Numbered from the stretch's first letter, positions 55,404 to 64,000 are shown. The stretch: DNA of 64,000 nucleotides from Noviherbaspirillum sedimenti (GCF_003590835.1 NZ_QYUQ01000002.1:1674001-1738000), one strand, 5' to 3'. Program-made: numbers and translations. The notes: generated by a model from the letters alone, not told the origin.

Positions 55404-56116
55404 GGCTGCAGTTCCGGGTAGTGGCGGAATATTCCCTCTTCTGAAAATGGCAGGCGCCGCGCCGACGCCAGGTAGGCCGCGATGCGCGGACGCTGCGCCA
55501 CGCGATCGTGCAGATCGACCAGCAACGGCCATCCCGACTCCCTTTTTGCCATCGCATGCGGAAAAGCGTAGCGCATGCCCTCGACCACCTGGAACATCGA
55601 CAGGTCGGCATACGACAGCCGGGCGCCGACCATGAAGCGGCTGCCGCGCGGATTATGTGCCAGCACCTGCTCGAAGTAATCCAGGTACTTGGGCAGCCGG
55701 ACTGCGGTGAAATCGGCTGCACGGATTTTCGCCGCCTTCTTCTGCTCTTCGTAATACAGGTTGACCGACAGCGGATGATGGGTGTCGTGCACTTCCGTGA
55801 CGAGGTCGGCGACGGTCAGCTGCAACTGGTGCGTCCACAGCCGCCCTGCCTCGGCTTTCGGCGCCAGGCCGAGCGCAGTGCCGAGAAACAGCAGGATGTT
55901 GGCGGTCTGGCCGATCAGCAGGTCGCCTGCCTTCAGGAATGGCGGCGCAAACGAAAACCGGCCCGACGCGCCGGGCTCCAGCAGCCGCATCATGGCCGCC
56001 GTCCCGCCATCCTGGCGCGCCACGTCGACATAATCGGCGCCAGCCTCTTCCAGCACCAGGCGCACGAATTCACCGCGCCCCTGGATCCCCGGCCAATAAT
56101 ACAGTTCGTAAATCAT
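55400..56116 (-). CDS. Glutathione S-transferase-like protein
   Basis: This 238-residue protein starts at 56116 (MIYELYYWPGIQGRGEFVRL), 10 bp after egtB. The thioredoxin-like N-domain with a Tyr near residue 7 fits alpha/mu/pi- or sigma-type GSTs. The helical C-domain has SYADLSMFQVVEGM. It is third in the egtD-egtB operon, so it may act on thiol or thione stress products. That role is inferred from context only. Confidence 0.85.
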   Translation of the reverse strand: MIYELYYWPGIQGRGEFVRLVLEEAGADYVDVARQDGGTAAMMRLLEPGASGRFSFAPPFLKAGDLLIGQTANILLFLGTALGLAPKAEAGRLWTHQLQLTVADLVTEVHDTHHPLSVNLYYEEQKKAAKIRAADFTAVRLPKYLDYFEQVLAHNPRGSRFMVGARLSYADLSMFQVVEGMRYAFPHAMAKRESGWPLLVDLHDRVAQRPRIAAYLASARRLPFSEEGIFRHYPELQP

Positions 56117-56126
56117 TTTACGGCGA

Positions 56127-57404
56127 TCATGAACGCGCCAGGCGGATGCCGGAAAACTGCCAGCGTGCTGTGGCGGGAAAGAAATTGCGGTAAGTCGCGC
56201 GGGCATGGCCGGCCGGGGTGGCGCAGGATGAGCCGCGCAGCACGTACTGGTTGACCATGAATTTGCCGTTGTATTCGCCGAGCGCCCCGGCGGACGGCGC
56301 ATAGCCGGGATACGGCGCGTAGCTGCTGGCAGTCCATTGCCAGCAGGCGCCGAACATCTGCGCCAATCCTTCCTGGCGCGCCGCCTGCGGATGCATGGCT
56401 TCGTGCGCCAGTTCGTGGCGACCGCTGGCGGCGACTTCCCACTCGGTTTCCGTCGGCAGCCGCGCTCCCGCCCAGCGCGCATAGGCATCGGCCTCGAAAT
56501 AGGAAAGGTGACTGACCGGCGCGTGCAATTCCAGCGGCAGCAAGCCATGCAGGGTGAACTCCTGCCAGCCATCCTGCGCCGGCCGCTCCGCGTTCTCCCC
56601 GGGCGCATGCCAGTACAGTGGCGCCGACAAGCGGCTCGCCTGCACCCAATCCCAGCCTTCCGACAACCACAAGGCCGGCGTGGCATAGCCGCCGCCAATC
56701 ACGAAAGCCAGGTATTCGCCATTGCTGACCAGCCGCGACGCCAGCTGGAAAGGCTCGACGAACTGGCGATGACGCGGCAGTTCATTATCGAAGCAAAAGC
56801 CGTTGCCGGCATGGCCGATCTCGACGACATCGGCTTCGTAGGCCAGCCAGTCCAGCGGCAAGGTCTGGCGTGCTTCAGGCCCAGGCTGGCTGGCGTAAGC
56901 CGGCTTCAGCGGGTTTTGCGCCAGCAGGTGCTTGACGTCGGTGAGCATCAGTTCCTGGTGCTGCTGCTCGTGGTGCAGGCCCAGTTCCACCAGTGGCAGC
57001 ATGTCCTTCGCCGCACTCGCGTCGGACAGCAATGCCAGCATGCGGGCGTCGACATTGCGGCGATAGTCGAATACCGCCGACAAGGGCGGACGCGTCAGCA
57101 GGCCACGCTGCGAACGCGGATAGCGGGCGCCGACGTCGTTATAATAGGAATTGAACAGCACGCGAAATTGCGGCTGGAACGGGTGGAAGTTCCGCTCGAA
57201 GCGCTCCAGGATGAAGGTCTCGAAAAACCAGGTGGTATGCGCCAGGTGCCATTTGACAGGACTGGCGTCCGCCATCGACTGCGCGCAGCAATCCTCTTCC
57301 GAGAGCGGCTCGCACAGCATCATCGAGCGCGCCCGCACGCTGAAGTAATGCTGCGACAGGGCTTCGACCCCTTGCAGGAAATGCGCCTCGGCGTGCGTGT
57401 TCAT
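56127..57404 (-). CDS. egtB: Ergothioneine synthase-type EgtB
   Basis: This 425-residue protein starts at 57404, with AAGGAAG upstream and 23 bp after egtD. The N-terminal DinB domain has H56 (WHLAHTTWFFETF) and the iron motif H145-x3-H149-x-E151 (HHEQQHQELM). The C-terminal FGE-sulfatase domain is complete. It forms the C-S bond between hercynine and a thiol with oxygen. egtA, egtC and egtE are absent nearby, which suggests direct use of cysteine and a lyase encoded elsewhere. Confidence 0.93.
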   Translation of the reverse strand: MNTHAEAHFLQGVEALSQHYFSVRARSMMLCEPLSEEDCCAQSMADASPVKWHLAHTTWFFETFILERFERNFHPFQPQFRVLFNSYYNDVGARYPRSQRGLLTRPPLSAVFDYRRNVDARMLALLSDASAAKDMLPLVELGLHHEQQHQELMLTDVKHLLAQNPLKPAYASQPGPEARQTLPLDWLAYEADVVEIGHAGNGFCFDNELPRHRQFVEPFQLASRLVSNGEYLAFVIGGGYATPALWLSEGWDWVQASRLSAPLYWHAPGENAERPAQDGWQEFTLHGLLPLELHAPVSHLSYFEADAYARWAGARLPTETEWEVAASGRHELAHEAMHPQAARQEGLAQMFGACWQWTASSYAPYPGYAPSAGALGEYNGKFMVNQYVLRGSSCATPAGHARATYRNFFPATARWQFSGIRLARS

Positions 57405-57427
57405 GGCGACATCGCTTCCTTCACCTG

Positions 57428-58423
57428 TCAATGCGGCGCGCGCGCATGGCACACCATGAACCAGCCGCGCGCGTCGGTCCAGGCGCGCGGCTGGACGAAG
57501 CCGGCCTCTTCCAGAAGTTGCAGGAAGCCCTCGCGCGTGTACTTGTAACTATTCTCGGTATGGATGCGTTCGCCTTCGGCGAAGCGGCGGCGCGCGCCCG
57601 GCCAGCCCACGCTGACGTCGCGGCGCGCCTCCAGATGCATTTCGACGCGGCTGGCATCCGGATTGAAATAGCCGAGATGGCGCCAGTCGCGCACATCGAA
57701 GTCAGCGCCGAGCAAGACATTCAGGTGCTGCAACAGGTTCAGGTTGAAGGCGGCGGTCACGCCCAGGGCATCGTCGTAGGCGGCATCCAGCAGCCGCTTG
57801 TCCTTGACCAGGTCGACGCCGATCAGCAAGCCGCCGCCCGCGCCCTTTTCCGCCCCATCGCTGCAGGCTGCGCGAACGCGGCGCAGGAAGGCCAGTGCCT
57901 GGTCGGGCGCATCGTTGCCGATCGAGGAGCCGGGGTAAAAGATCAGGCGCCGCGTGCGGCCGACCGCTTCGGGCAAGTCCAGCGCGCTGGAAAAATCCAG
58001 GCCGATGCTGGTGACGGCAAGTTGTGGATGGCGCTGCTTGAGCTGCGCCACCGCCTCGCGCAGAAAATCGACCGAGATATCTACCGGTACATACTGGCGC
58101 GGCGCCAGCGCATCGAACAGCCTGGCGGCCTTGGCGCAGTTGCCGGCGCCGAGATCGATCAGGGTCACGCCGGTGCCGATGGCCGCGGCCATGGCGGGCA
58201 GGTGCCGCGCAAAAATTTCCGTTTCAGTGCGGGTCGGGTAATATTCCGGCAATTCGCAAATCGCCTCGAACAGTTTTGATCCGAGCGGGTCGTAGAGGAA
58301 TTTGGGCGCAACGGTCGCATTCGTGGCAAGCAAGCCCGCCACCAGCTCGGCGCGAATGGCGGTGTCATCCCGATGAAAAGCCTGGATGAATCCGTCCGGC
58401 AAATGTTCAGCGGGTCTCGACAT
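57428..58423 (-). CDS. egtD: Histidine N-alpha-methyltransferase EgtD
   Basis: This is a 331-residue SAM-dependent enzyme. FLYDPLGSKLFEAICELPEY (about 40-59) is the EgtD signature and LIDLGAGNCAKA the SAM site. FYPGSSIGND is also conserved. It trimethylates histidine to hercynine, the common precursor of ergothioneine and selenoneine. It is first in the minus-strand operon. Confidence 0.95.
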   Translation of the reverse strand: MSRPAEHLPDGFIQAFHRDDTAIRAELVAGLLATNATVAPKFLYDPLGSKLFEAICELPEYYPTRTETEIFARHLPAMAAAIGTGVTLIDLGAGNCAKAARLFDALAPRQYVPVDISVDFLREAVAQLKQRHPQLAVTSIGLDFSSALDLPEAVGRTRRLIFYPGSSIGNDAPDQALAFLRRVRAACSDGAEKGAGGGLLIGVDLVKDKRLLDAAYDDALGVTAAFNLNLLQHLNVLLGADFDVRDWRHLGYFNPDASRVEMHLEARRDVSVGWPGARRRFAEGERIHTENSYKYTREGFLQLLEEAGFVQPRAWTDARGWFMVCHARAPH

Positions 58424-58587
58424 GGCGTTCGATCCGGTTGATGCTGCATGAAAAGCTGATCTGCCCGCAGCAATACATGATTATTTTGGCTATCATAGCG
58501 GATTATCCCACCCCCCGGTTGAGACCAGACAAAGGCTACCCGCCCTTTGCTCGACGACTTTCCAATAACCTTACAAGAAAGCTTACC
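58424..58587. promoter_or_regulatory. Shared control region of egtD and the PhnD-like importer
   Basis: A 164-bp divergent spacer. GCTATCATAGC (58489-58499) is a perfect dyad whose centre offers a TATCAT/TATGAT -10-like hexamer in both directions. No clear -35 is seen. A common regulator for both operons is possible. Confidence 0.45.
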
Positions 58588-59466
58588 ATGCTCAAGCGCG
58601 TTGCTTCTCCCTGCAAAAAAATGGTGTTGACCCTGGTGCTGGCTGTCGGCGCCGCCGCCTCCGGCAGCCTTGCGTATGCACAACAAGTCCTGCGCGTATC
58701 TGCCATCCCCGACGAGGCGCCGACCGAACTGCAGCGCAAGTTCAAGCCGCTAGGCGAATACCTGGAACAGAAGACCGGCCTGAAAGTCGAATTCACTCCG
58801 GTCACCGACTATGCCGCATCGGTGGAAGGCTTGCTGAACAATAAGCTGGATATGGTCTGGTTCGGCGGCTTCACCTTCGTGCAAGCCAATGTCCGCAGCA
58901 AGGGCCAGGTGATCCCGATCGTGCAGCGCGAGGAAGACGAGAAATTCAAGTCGGTGTTCATCACCACCCACAAGGACATCAACAAGCTGGAAGACCTGAA
59001 GGGCAAGACCTTCTCCTTCGGCTCCGAGTCGTCGACCTCCGGCCACCTGATGCCGCGCTCCTTCCTGCTGGGCGCAAAGGTCAATCCGGACACCGACATG
59101 AAGCGCATCGCCTTCTCGGGCGCGCATGACGCCACCGTGGCGGCGGTTAGCGGCGGCAAGGTCGATGCCGGCGCCCTGAACATCTCGGTGTGGGAAAAGC
59201 TGGTTTCGCAAGGCAAGGTCGATCCGAAGGAAGTGCGCGTGTTCTACACCACACCCGGCTATTACGACTACAACTGGACGGTGCGCGCCGACATGAACCC
59301 GGCGCTGCGCAAGAAGCTCACCGATGCCTTCCTGGCGCTGAACAAGGACACCGCGCAAGGCAAGGAAATCCTCGAACTGCAACGCGCCACCCGTTTCATC
59401 CCGACCAAGCCCGAGAACTACAAGGCGATCGAGGATGCAGCGAAGAACGCCGGCCTGTTGAAGTAA
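58588..59466 (+). CDS. Putative selenate-type ABC importer binding protein (PhnD family)
   Basis: This is a 292-residue protein. The signal peptide runs to about LAYAQ (residue 31). It belongs to the PhnD phosphonate-binding family. SAIPDEAPTELQRKFKPLG, WFGGFTFVQA and FGSESSTSGHLMPRSF resemble the clade annotated as putative selenate-binding (TIGR04553), which I recall as defined by nearness to selenium genes. The ligand has not been shown. Phosphonate, phosphite or another oxyanion are alternatives. It is the first gene of a binding protein-ATPase-two-permease set. Confidence 0.82.
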   Translation: MLKRVASPCKKMVLTLVLAVGAAASGSLAYAQQVLRVSAIPDEAPTELQRKFKPLGEYLEQKTGLKVEFTPVTDYAASVEGLLNNKLDMVWFGGFTFVQANVRSKGQVIPIVQREEDEKFKSVFITTHKDINKLEDLKGKTFSFGSESSTSGHLMPRSFLLGAKVNPDTDMKRIAFSGAHDATVAAVSGGKVDAGALNISVWEKLVSQGKVDPKEVRVFYTTPGYYDYNWTVRADMNPALRKKLTDAFLALNKDTAQGKEILELQRATRFIPTKPENYKAIEDAAKNAGLLK

Positions 59467-59508
59467 GCGGTATTGGCCAGGGCGAACGGTGCGACTGACG
59501 AAAACATC

Positions 59509-60333
59509 ATGGTTTTTTCATTGAACCAGCTGTCGGTGCGCCATCACGGCGCCGGCGGTGCCGCGTACGCCCTGCGCGAACTGACCCTCACGGTCGCGGC
59601 CGGCGAACAGGTCGCCCTGATCGGTCCGTCCGGCGCCGGCAAGACCACCCTGCTGCACACCCTGGCCTGCGCCCATCGCCCGGATAGCGGCACGCTTGAA
59701 GTGTTTGGCGTCTCGCCCTGGGCGCTGTCCGATGCCCAGCGCCATGCGTTGCGGCGCCGTTTGTTCCTGGCGCCGCAGACGCCGCCGCTGCCACCGCGCC
59801 AGCGCGTCGTCACGGCGGTGCTGGCCGGCCGTCTGCCGCAATGGAGCCTGGCGCACGCCATCGTCTCGCTGTTCAAGCCAGCCGATCCGCAACTGGCCTT
59901 CGAGGCGCTGGCGCACTTTCATCTGCAGGACAAACTGTATTCCCGCGTCGACCGCCTGTCCGGCGGCGAACGCCAGCGCTGCGGCATGGCCCGGCTGCTG
60001 GTTTCCGGCGCCGAGGCGCTGCTGGTCGACGAACCCCTGTCGGCGCTCGACCCGACACTGGCGCTGCAGACGCTCGCCGTGCTGCAACAGGAAGCGCAAT
60101 CCCGCAAGGCCGCCATGATCTGCAGCCTGCACCAGGTCGAACTGGCCCGGCAGCACTTCCCGCGCATCATAGGCCTGCGCGATGGCCGTATCGTCTTCGA
60201 CGCCGCCCGCGAGGATGTCACCGACGCCATGATCGCCGCGCTGTATCGCCATGCGACCACGCCGCTGCATGCCGCCGACGAAGCGGAAAACGGCAGCCTG
60301 CAGCAGGCGCCCACCATCACGCGCTGCTTCTGA
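59509..60333 (+). CDS. PhnC-like ABC ATPase
   Basis: This 274-residue ATPase starts at 59509 (MVFSLNQLSV); a TTG at 59473 would add 12 residues. Walker A GPSGAGKTT, signature LSGGERQRCGMA, Walker B LLVDEPLSALD. It drives the importer formed with the binding protein upstream and the two permeases downstream. Its stop overlaps the next start as TGATG. Confidence 0.9.
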   Translation: MVFSLNQLSVRHHGAGGAAYALRELTLTVAAGEQVALIGPSGAGKTTLLHTLACAHRPDSGTLEVFGVSPWALSDAQRHALRRRLFLAPQTPPLPPRQRVVTAVLAGRLPQWSLAHAIVSLFKPADPQLAFEALAHFHLQDKLYSRVDRLSGGERQRCGMARLLVSGAEALLVDEPLSALDPTLALQTLAVLQQEAQSRKAAMICSLHQVELARQHFPRIIGLRDGRIVFDAAREDVTDAMIAALYRHATTPLHAADEAENGSLQQAPTITRCF

Positions 60334-61166
60334 TGCCATCCGCCGCGCCCAATCAGTACGCCGATCCCGCCTGGCGCATTCGCGTGGCCGGCCTGGCGAT
60401 CGGCATCGCCCTGCTGTGGCCGCTGCTGGTGGCGAGCGAATTCAAGCCCTGGATCCTGTTCGACGCGCAAAGCCTGCGGGCGACCGGGCGCTTCCTGGCT
60501 GATTTCTTCCCGCCGGCGCACTCTGCCGAATTCCTCGCCATGGTAGTCACGGCGACCTGGGAAACCATCGCCATGGCGACCGCCGGCCTGACCCTGGCGA
60601 TCGTCGGCGCGATCCCGCTGACCCTGGTGGTCAACGAACAATTATCCATTTCCCGTATCGGCGGCGGCCGCATGCGCCTGCCGGCGCAGCTGGCGCGGCA
60701 AGCCGCGCGCTGGCTGCTGGTGGGCCTGCGCAGCGTGCCCGAACTGGTGTGGGCGCTGCTGTTCGTGCGCATTGTCGGCCTCGGCCCGACCGCCGGCGTG
60801 CTGGCGATCGCACTGACCTATTGCGGCATGCTCGGCAAGGTGTACGCCGAAATTCTCGACTCGGCCGACGCCCATGCGACGCAGGCGCTGTTGCGAGCCG
60901 GCAGTTCGCGCCTGTCGGCGCTGCTTTACGGCACCCTGCCGCAAGCCGCATCGGAACTGGTTTCCTACACGGTATACCGCTGGGAATGCGCGATCCGTGG
61001 CTCGATCATCATGGGCTTCGTCGGCGCCGGCGGGCTCGGACAAAGGATGGATGAATCCATGAAAATGCTGGCAGGCGGCGAAGTGGCGAGCATGCTGCTG
61101 GTCTTCATCCTGCTGGTGGGCTGCGCCGACGGCGCCAGCCGGCTGTTGCGACGGCGGCTGGGATGA
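60333..61166 (+). CDS. PhnE-like ABC permease 1
   Basis: This 277-residue permease has its ATG overlapping the ATPase stop by one base. About six helices; LRSVPELVWALLFVRIVGLG and GTLPQAASELVSYTVYRWE are PhnE-type signatures, the second holding the ATPase-coupling loop. It is not a product of the longer reading frame that begins inside the ATPase gene. Confidence 0.9.
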   Translation: MPSAAPNQYADPAWRIRVAGLAIGIALLWPLLVASEFKPWILFDAQSLRATGRFLADFFPPAHSAEFLAMVVTATWETIAMATAGLTLAIVGAIPLTLVVNEQLSISRIGGGRMRLPAQLARQAARWLLVGLRSVPELVWALLFVRIVGLGPTAGVLAIALTYCGMLGKVYAEILDSADAHATQALLRAGSSRLSALLYGTLPQAASELVSYTVYRWECAIRGSIIMGFVGAGGLGQRMDESMKMLAGGEVASMLLVFILLVGCADGASRLLRRRLG

Positions 61167-61969
61167 GCGGCGACGCCCTCAAGCTGGTAGCACCGGCGCC
61201 GCCGCCGCGCGACTGGCCGATCCTGTTGCTGCTGGCGGCAATCCTGCTGATGGTCATTGCCAGCTTCGCCACCCTGCCGCTGAAATGGGGCGAGTTGTTC
61301 AGCGCCGGGGCCTTGCAATCCACCCTGGAATTCCTGCGCGGCTTCGCGCCGCCGGAACTGGCGCCGGCATTCCTGCGCAAGGTCGCCGGCGCCACCCTGG
61401 AGACGCTGGCGATGTCGGCGCTGGGCACCCTGCTGGCGGCAATCGCGGGGCTGGCGCTGGCGCTGCCGGCGGCCGGCCGCTTCGGCGCCGCGCCGCGCGC
61501 AGCCACCCGCATGCTGCTCAATGTCCTGCGCTCGGTGCCGGAACTGGTGTGGGCCTCGATCCTGCTGATCGCCGCCGGCCTCGGACCCTTCGGCGGCACC
61601 ATGGCGCTGGCCGCGCACACCGCTGGCGTCTTGGGGCGGCTGTTCGCCGACGCCATGGAGAACCTGCCGCCGCAGCCGGAAGCAACGCTGCGCATCAACG
61701 GCGTCACGCCGGCGGCGGCCTTCCTGTACGCGACCCTGCCGCAAGCGCTGCCGCAGATCATGTCGTACACCCTCTACCGCTGGGAAAACAATATCCGCGC
61801 CGCCGCCGTGCTGGGCGTGGTCGGCGCCGGCGGTCTCGGCCAGATGCTGAAATACCACCTGTCGCTGTTCCAGATGCAGCAAGCCGCCACGGTCATCATC
61901 GCCATGCTGCTGCTGGTGGCGGCAGTCGACGCGGCAAGCTTCGCGCTGCGCCGCGGCATGACCCGCTAG
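61163..61969 (+). CDS. PhnE-like ABC permease 2
   Basis: This is a 268-residue permease that overlaps permease 1 by ATGA. It repeats the same signatures (LRSVPELVWASILLIAAGLG, TLPQALPQIMSYTLYRWE), so the two are paralogues that probably form a heterodimer. It completes the importer. Confidence 0.9.
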   Translation: MSGDALKLVAPAPPPRDWPILLLLAAILLMVIASFATLPLKWGELFSAGALQSTLEFLRGFAPPELAPAFLRKVAGATLETLAMSALGTLLAAIAGLALALPAAGRFGAAPRAATRMLLNVLRSVPELVWASILLIAAGLGPFGGTMALAAHTAGVLGRLFADAMENLPPQPEATLRINGVTPAAAFLYATLPQALPQIMSYTLYRWENNIRAAAVLGVVGAGGLGQMLKYHLSLFQMQQAATVIIAMLLLVAAVDAASFALRRGMTR

Positions 61970-61979
61970 CAGGGGCGCC

Positions 61980-62627
61980 ATGCTGGAACTGCGCCACCTC
62001 AGCAAGGCTTACGCGAACGGACGCCAGGTGTTGTCCGACCTGTCCTGGCGCCTGGCGCCCGGCGAATACGTCGCCATCATGGGCGAATCCGGCGTCGGCA
62101 AGTCGACCTTGCTGAATATCATCGCCGGCCTGGATACGCCGGACTCAGGCGATGTCGTGGTCGATGGCGTGGCGATTTCCACGCTGGACGACGATGCCAC
62201 GACCCGTCTGCGCCGCGAAAAATTCGGCTTCATCTTCCAGGCTTTCCACATCCTGCCGCACCTGAACCTGCTGCAGAACATCGCCCTGCCGCTGCTGTTG
62301 AACGGCATGCCGCAGGCGCGCGCCGCGCAGATGCTGGCAGCAGTCGGCCTGGACGGGCGCGGCGCGGATTTCCCGCGCCAGCTGTCGGGCGGCGAATTGC
62401 AGCGCGTGGCGATCGCCCGCGCACTGGTGCACCAGCCCCGGCTCATCCTCGCGGATGAGCCGACCGGCAATCTCGACCCGGAGACTGCGCACGGCATCCA
62501 GCAATTGCTGCGCGCCGAAATCAAGGCCAACCAGGCCAGCGCCATCCTGGTCACCCATTCGCCGGCGGCGGCTGCCAGCGCCGACCGCGTGCTGGTGCTG
62601 AGCCGGGACGGCTTGCGCCCGGCCTGA
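61980..62627 (+). CDS. LolD/MacB-like ABC ATPase
   Basis: This is a 215-residue ATPase with Walker A GESGVGKST, signature LSGGELQRVAIA and Walker B LILADEPTGNLD. The KFGFIFQAFHILPHLN Q-loop is typical of the MacB/LolD group. It works with the FtsX-type permease downstream. It follows the importer by 10 bp in the same direction but belongs to a different ABC class. Confidence 0.9.
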   Translation: MLELRHLSKAYANGRQVLSDLSWRLAPGEYVAIMGESGVGKSTLLNIIAGLDTPDSGDVVVDGVAISTLDDDATTRLRREKFGFIFQAFHILPHLNLLQNIALPLLLNGMPQARAAQMLAAVGLDGRGADFPRQLSGGELQRVAIARALVHQPRLILADEPTGNLDPETAHGIQQLLRAEIKANQASAILVTHSPAAAASADRVLVLSRDGLRPA

Positions 62628-62628
62628 C

Positions 62629-64000
62629 ATGCCAACGCCAGCGCGCACTACCTCCCTGCGACGCTTGCTGCACTGGCTGCTGGCCGGCGAATGGCGCGCC
62701 CATCCGCTGCGCAGCGGTATCGCCATCCTTGCCATCGCCGTCGGCGTGGCGCTCGGCTTTGCCATCCATCTGATCAACAGCGCCGCCCTCAATGAATTCT
62801 CGGCCGCGGTGCAAACCCTGTCCGGCCAGGCCGACCTGCAGGTGCGCGGCACACAAAGCTGGTTCGACGAAACGCTCTATCCGCCGCTGGCAGAGCATCC
62901 CTCGGTGGCGCTGGCCAGTCCGGTTCTGGAGGTCGACGCGGCCCTGCCCGGCCAGACCAGACCGCTGAAAATCATCGGCATCGACGTCTTTCGCGCGGCG
63001 GCAATCACTCCCGAACTGGTCGGCACCGTGCTCGAAGACAATCGTACCGACACCCTGGCCGACGACGCCATCTTCCTGTCGCCGGCGGCGCTGCAATGGC
63101 TGCAGCGCCAGCCTGGCCAGCAGCTGCAGCTGCGCGCCGGCACCGGTACGGTAAGCTTGCGCATCGCCGGCACCCTGACTGGCGCGCGTCCCGGCCAGCG
63201 CCTTGCCGTCATGGACATCGGCGCGCTGCAATGGCGCCTGCACCACCTCGGGCAGTTGTCGCGCATCGACCTGAAACTGCGGGACGGCGTGCCGCGTGCG
63301 GCCTTGCAACGGCAACTGGCGCAGCAGCTGCAGGGCCGCGCGCTCGTCGGCGAACCGCAAGAACAGCAAACGCGCATCGCCAGCATGTCGCGCGCCTACC
63401 GCGTCAACCTCAACGTGCTGGCGCTGGTGGCCCTGTTTACCGGCGCCTTCCTGGTGTTTTCCAGCCAGGCGCAGGCCGTCATCCGCCGCCGCAGCCAGCT
63501 GGCGCTGCTGCGTGTGCTCGGCATGACGCGCCGCCAATTACTGCTGCAACTGCTGGCCGAAGGCGCCCTGCTCGGCACCGCAGGCGCCCTGCTGGGACTG
63601 GCAGGCGGCCACGCGGCCGCTGCCGCCGCCCTGCATTTTTTCGGTGGCGACCTCGGCGGCGGCTACTTTCCCGGCGTGCAGCCGAGCGTGCAATTCGCGC
63701 CCGGCGCCGCCCTGGTGTTTTTCCTGCTCGGCACCGGCGTCGCCGTGCTCGGCAGCGCCGCCCCGGCATGGGAAGCGGCCCGCGCGCAGCCCGCGCAAGC
63801 CTTGAAACCCGGCAGCGAGGAAAGCGCCCTGTCGAGGCTGGCGACGCCATGGCCGGCGCTGGCCTGCCTTCTGCTGGGGGCGCTATTCACCCGCCTGCCG
63901 CCGCTGGCCGGCTTGCCGGTATTCGGCTACCTGGCGGTGGCGTTGCTGCTGGTCGGCGGCATTGCACTGATGCCGCGCCTGGCGGCGCTGGCCTTCGGCG
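62629..64000 (+). CDS. FtsX-type ABC permease (cut by window edge)
   Basis: The frame is open from the ATG at 62629 to the window end, 457 codons so far. A first helix (about 28-48) is followed by a MacB-type periplasmic domain and then FtsX core helices from about 260 (LNVLALVALFTGAFLVFSS). RRRSQLALLRVLGMTRRQL is a conserved FtsX loop. It is probably an exporter or mechanotransmission system with the ATPase upstream. Substrate unknown. Confidence 0.85.
   Translation, partial: MPTPARTTSLRRLLHWLLAGEWRAHPLRSGIAILAIAVGVALGFAIHLINSAALNEFSAAVQTLSGQADLQVRGTQSWFDETLYPPLAEHPSVALASPVLEVDAALPGQTRPLKIIGIDVFRAAAITPELVGTVLEDNRTDTLADDAIFLSPAALQWLQRQPGQQLQLRAGTGTVSLRIAGTLTGARPGQRLAVMDIGALQWRLHHLGQLSRIDLKLRDGVPRAALQRQLAQQLQGRALVGEPQEQQTRIASMSRAYRVNLNVLALVALFTGAFLVFSSQAQAVIRRRSQLALLRVLGMTRRQLLLQLLAEGALLGTAGALLGLAGGHAAAAAALHFFGGDLGGGYFPGVQPSVQFAPGAALVFFLLGTGVAVLGSAAPAWEAARAQPAQALKPGSEESALSRLATPWPALACLLLGALFTRLPPLAGLPVFGYLAVALLLVGGIALMPRLAALAFG

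Noticed and set aside
56117..56698. Longer GST with a 190-residue N-terminal extension
   Set aside because: The extension is an Arg/Pro-rich shadow of egtB. The GST fold begins at 56116.
59841..60332. N-terminal extension of permease 1 overlapping the PhnC-like ATPase
   Set aside because: The permease homology starts at the ATG at 60333, which overlaps the ATPase stop; the extra 164 codons are a shadow frame.
1..64000. tRNA, rRNA, CRISPR array or known riboswitch
   Set aside because: I saw no tRNA-like cloverleaf, rRNA segment, repeat-spacer array or riboswitch core in any intergenic region by eye. A covariance-model search was not possible.

Overview
The window is about 62% GC chromosomal DNA from a betaproteobacterium. 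I infer Burkholderiales, most likely Oxalobacteraceae (Herbaspirillum/Noviherbaspirillum/Herminiimonas-like). The reasons are the gene set (glnA-ntrBC with a DUF4124 gene between them, AcnD/PrpF-type methylcitrate genes, a complete cbb3 oxidase cluster), the codon use, and NtrC-, sigma-54- and ANR/FNR-type control sites. Apart from one island the genes are dense and housekeeping-like.

Layout. 1-2500: a selenoneine-type cluster, senA (cut by the left edge, minus) diverging by 20 bp from senB-senC. 2687-5077: a class A penicillin-binding protein. 5111-10330: ntrC, ntrB, a DUF4124 protein and glnA on the minus strand, with a sigma-54 promoter and three NtrC-like sites. 10331-19036: a rhodanese, an orphan TAXI-type binding protein, a hemerythrin-like gene with an ANR-type promoter, prfC, a His-Gly repeat protein, a secreted nuclease, a FadL-type porin and a Cys/Gly-rich protein. 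19079-24568: an accessory island holding two small genes with attC-like sites and no integron integrase, followed by a RIT (recombinase-in-trio) element with perfect 35-bp inverted ends. 24569-34071: the cbb3 oxidase operons ccoI-ccoS and ccoN-O-Q-P-G-H with two accessory membrane proteins. ccoQ and ccoS are very short genes, found here by direct translation. 34325-36142: an HPF-type ribosome factor, a small helical protein and a FabG-like reductase. 36470-45945: prpB-prpC-acnD-prpF-prpD with the divergent activator prpR. 45955-54862: an eight-gene operon of a peptide-type ABC importer, a GntR regulator, an SBF-type transporter and a gamma-glutamyltransferase-family enzyme. 55400-58423: egtD-egtB-GST for ergothioneine. 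58588-64000: a divergent ABC importer whose binding protein resembles the putative selenate-binding clade of the PhnD family, then a LolD/MacB-like exporter cut by the right edge.

How it fits together. EgtD makes hercynine, which is the acceptor for both EgtB (ergothioneine) and SenA (selenoneine). SenC supplies selenophosphate and SenB turns it into a selenosugar. The PhnD-like importer shares a control region with egtD and could supply selenium. The window therefore appears to hold most of a sulfur/selenium imidazole antioxidant system, split between its two ends. The second theme is respiration and nitrogen control: an ANR-type site upstream of ccoN, another upstream of the hemerythrin-like gene, and a third overlapping an NtrC-like site in the glnA region. 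The newest DNA is the cassette/RIT island, which lies directly behind the last gene of the cbb3 cluster.
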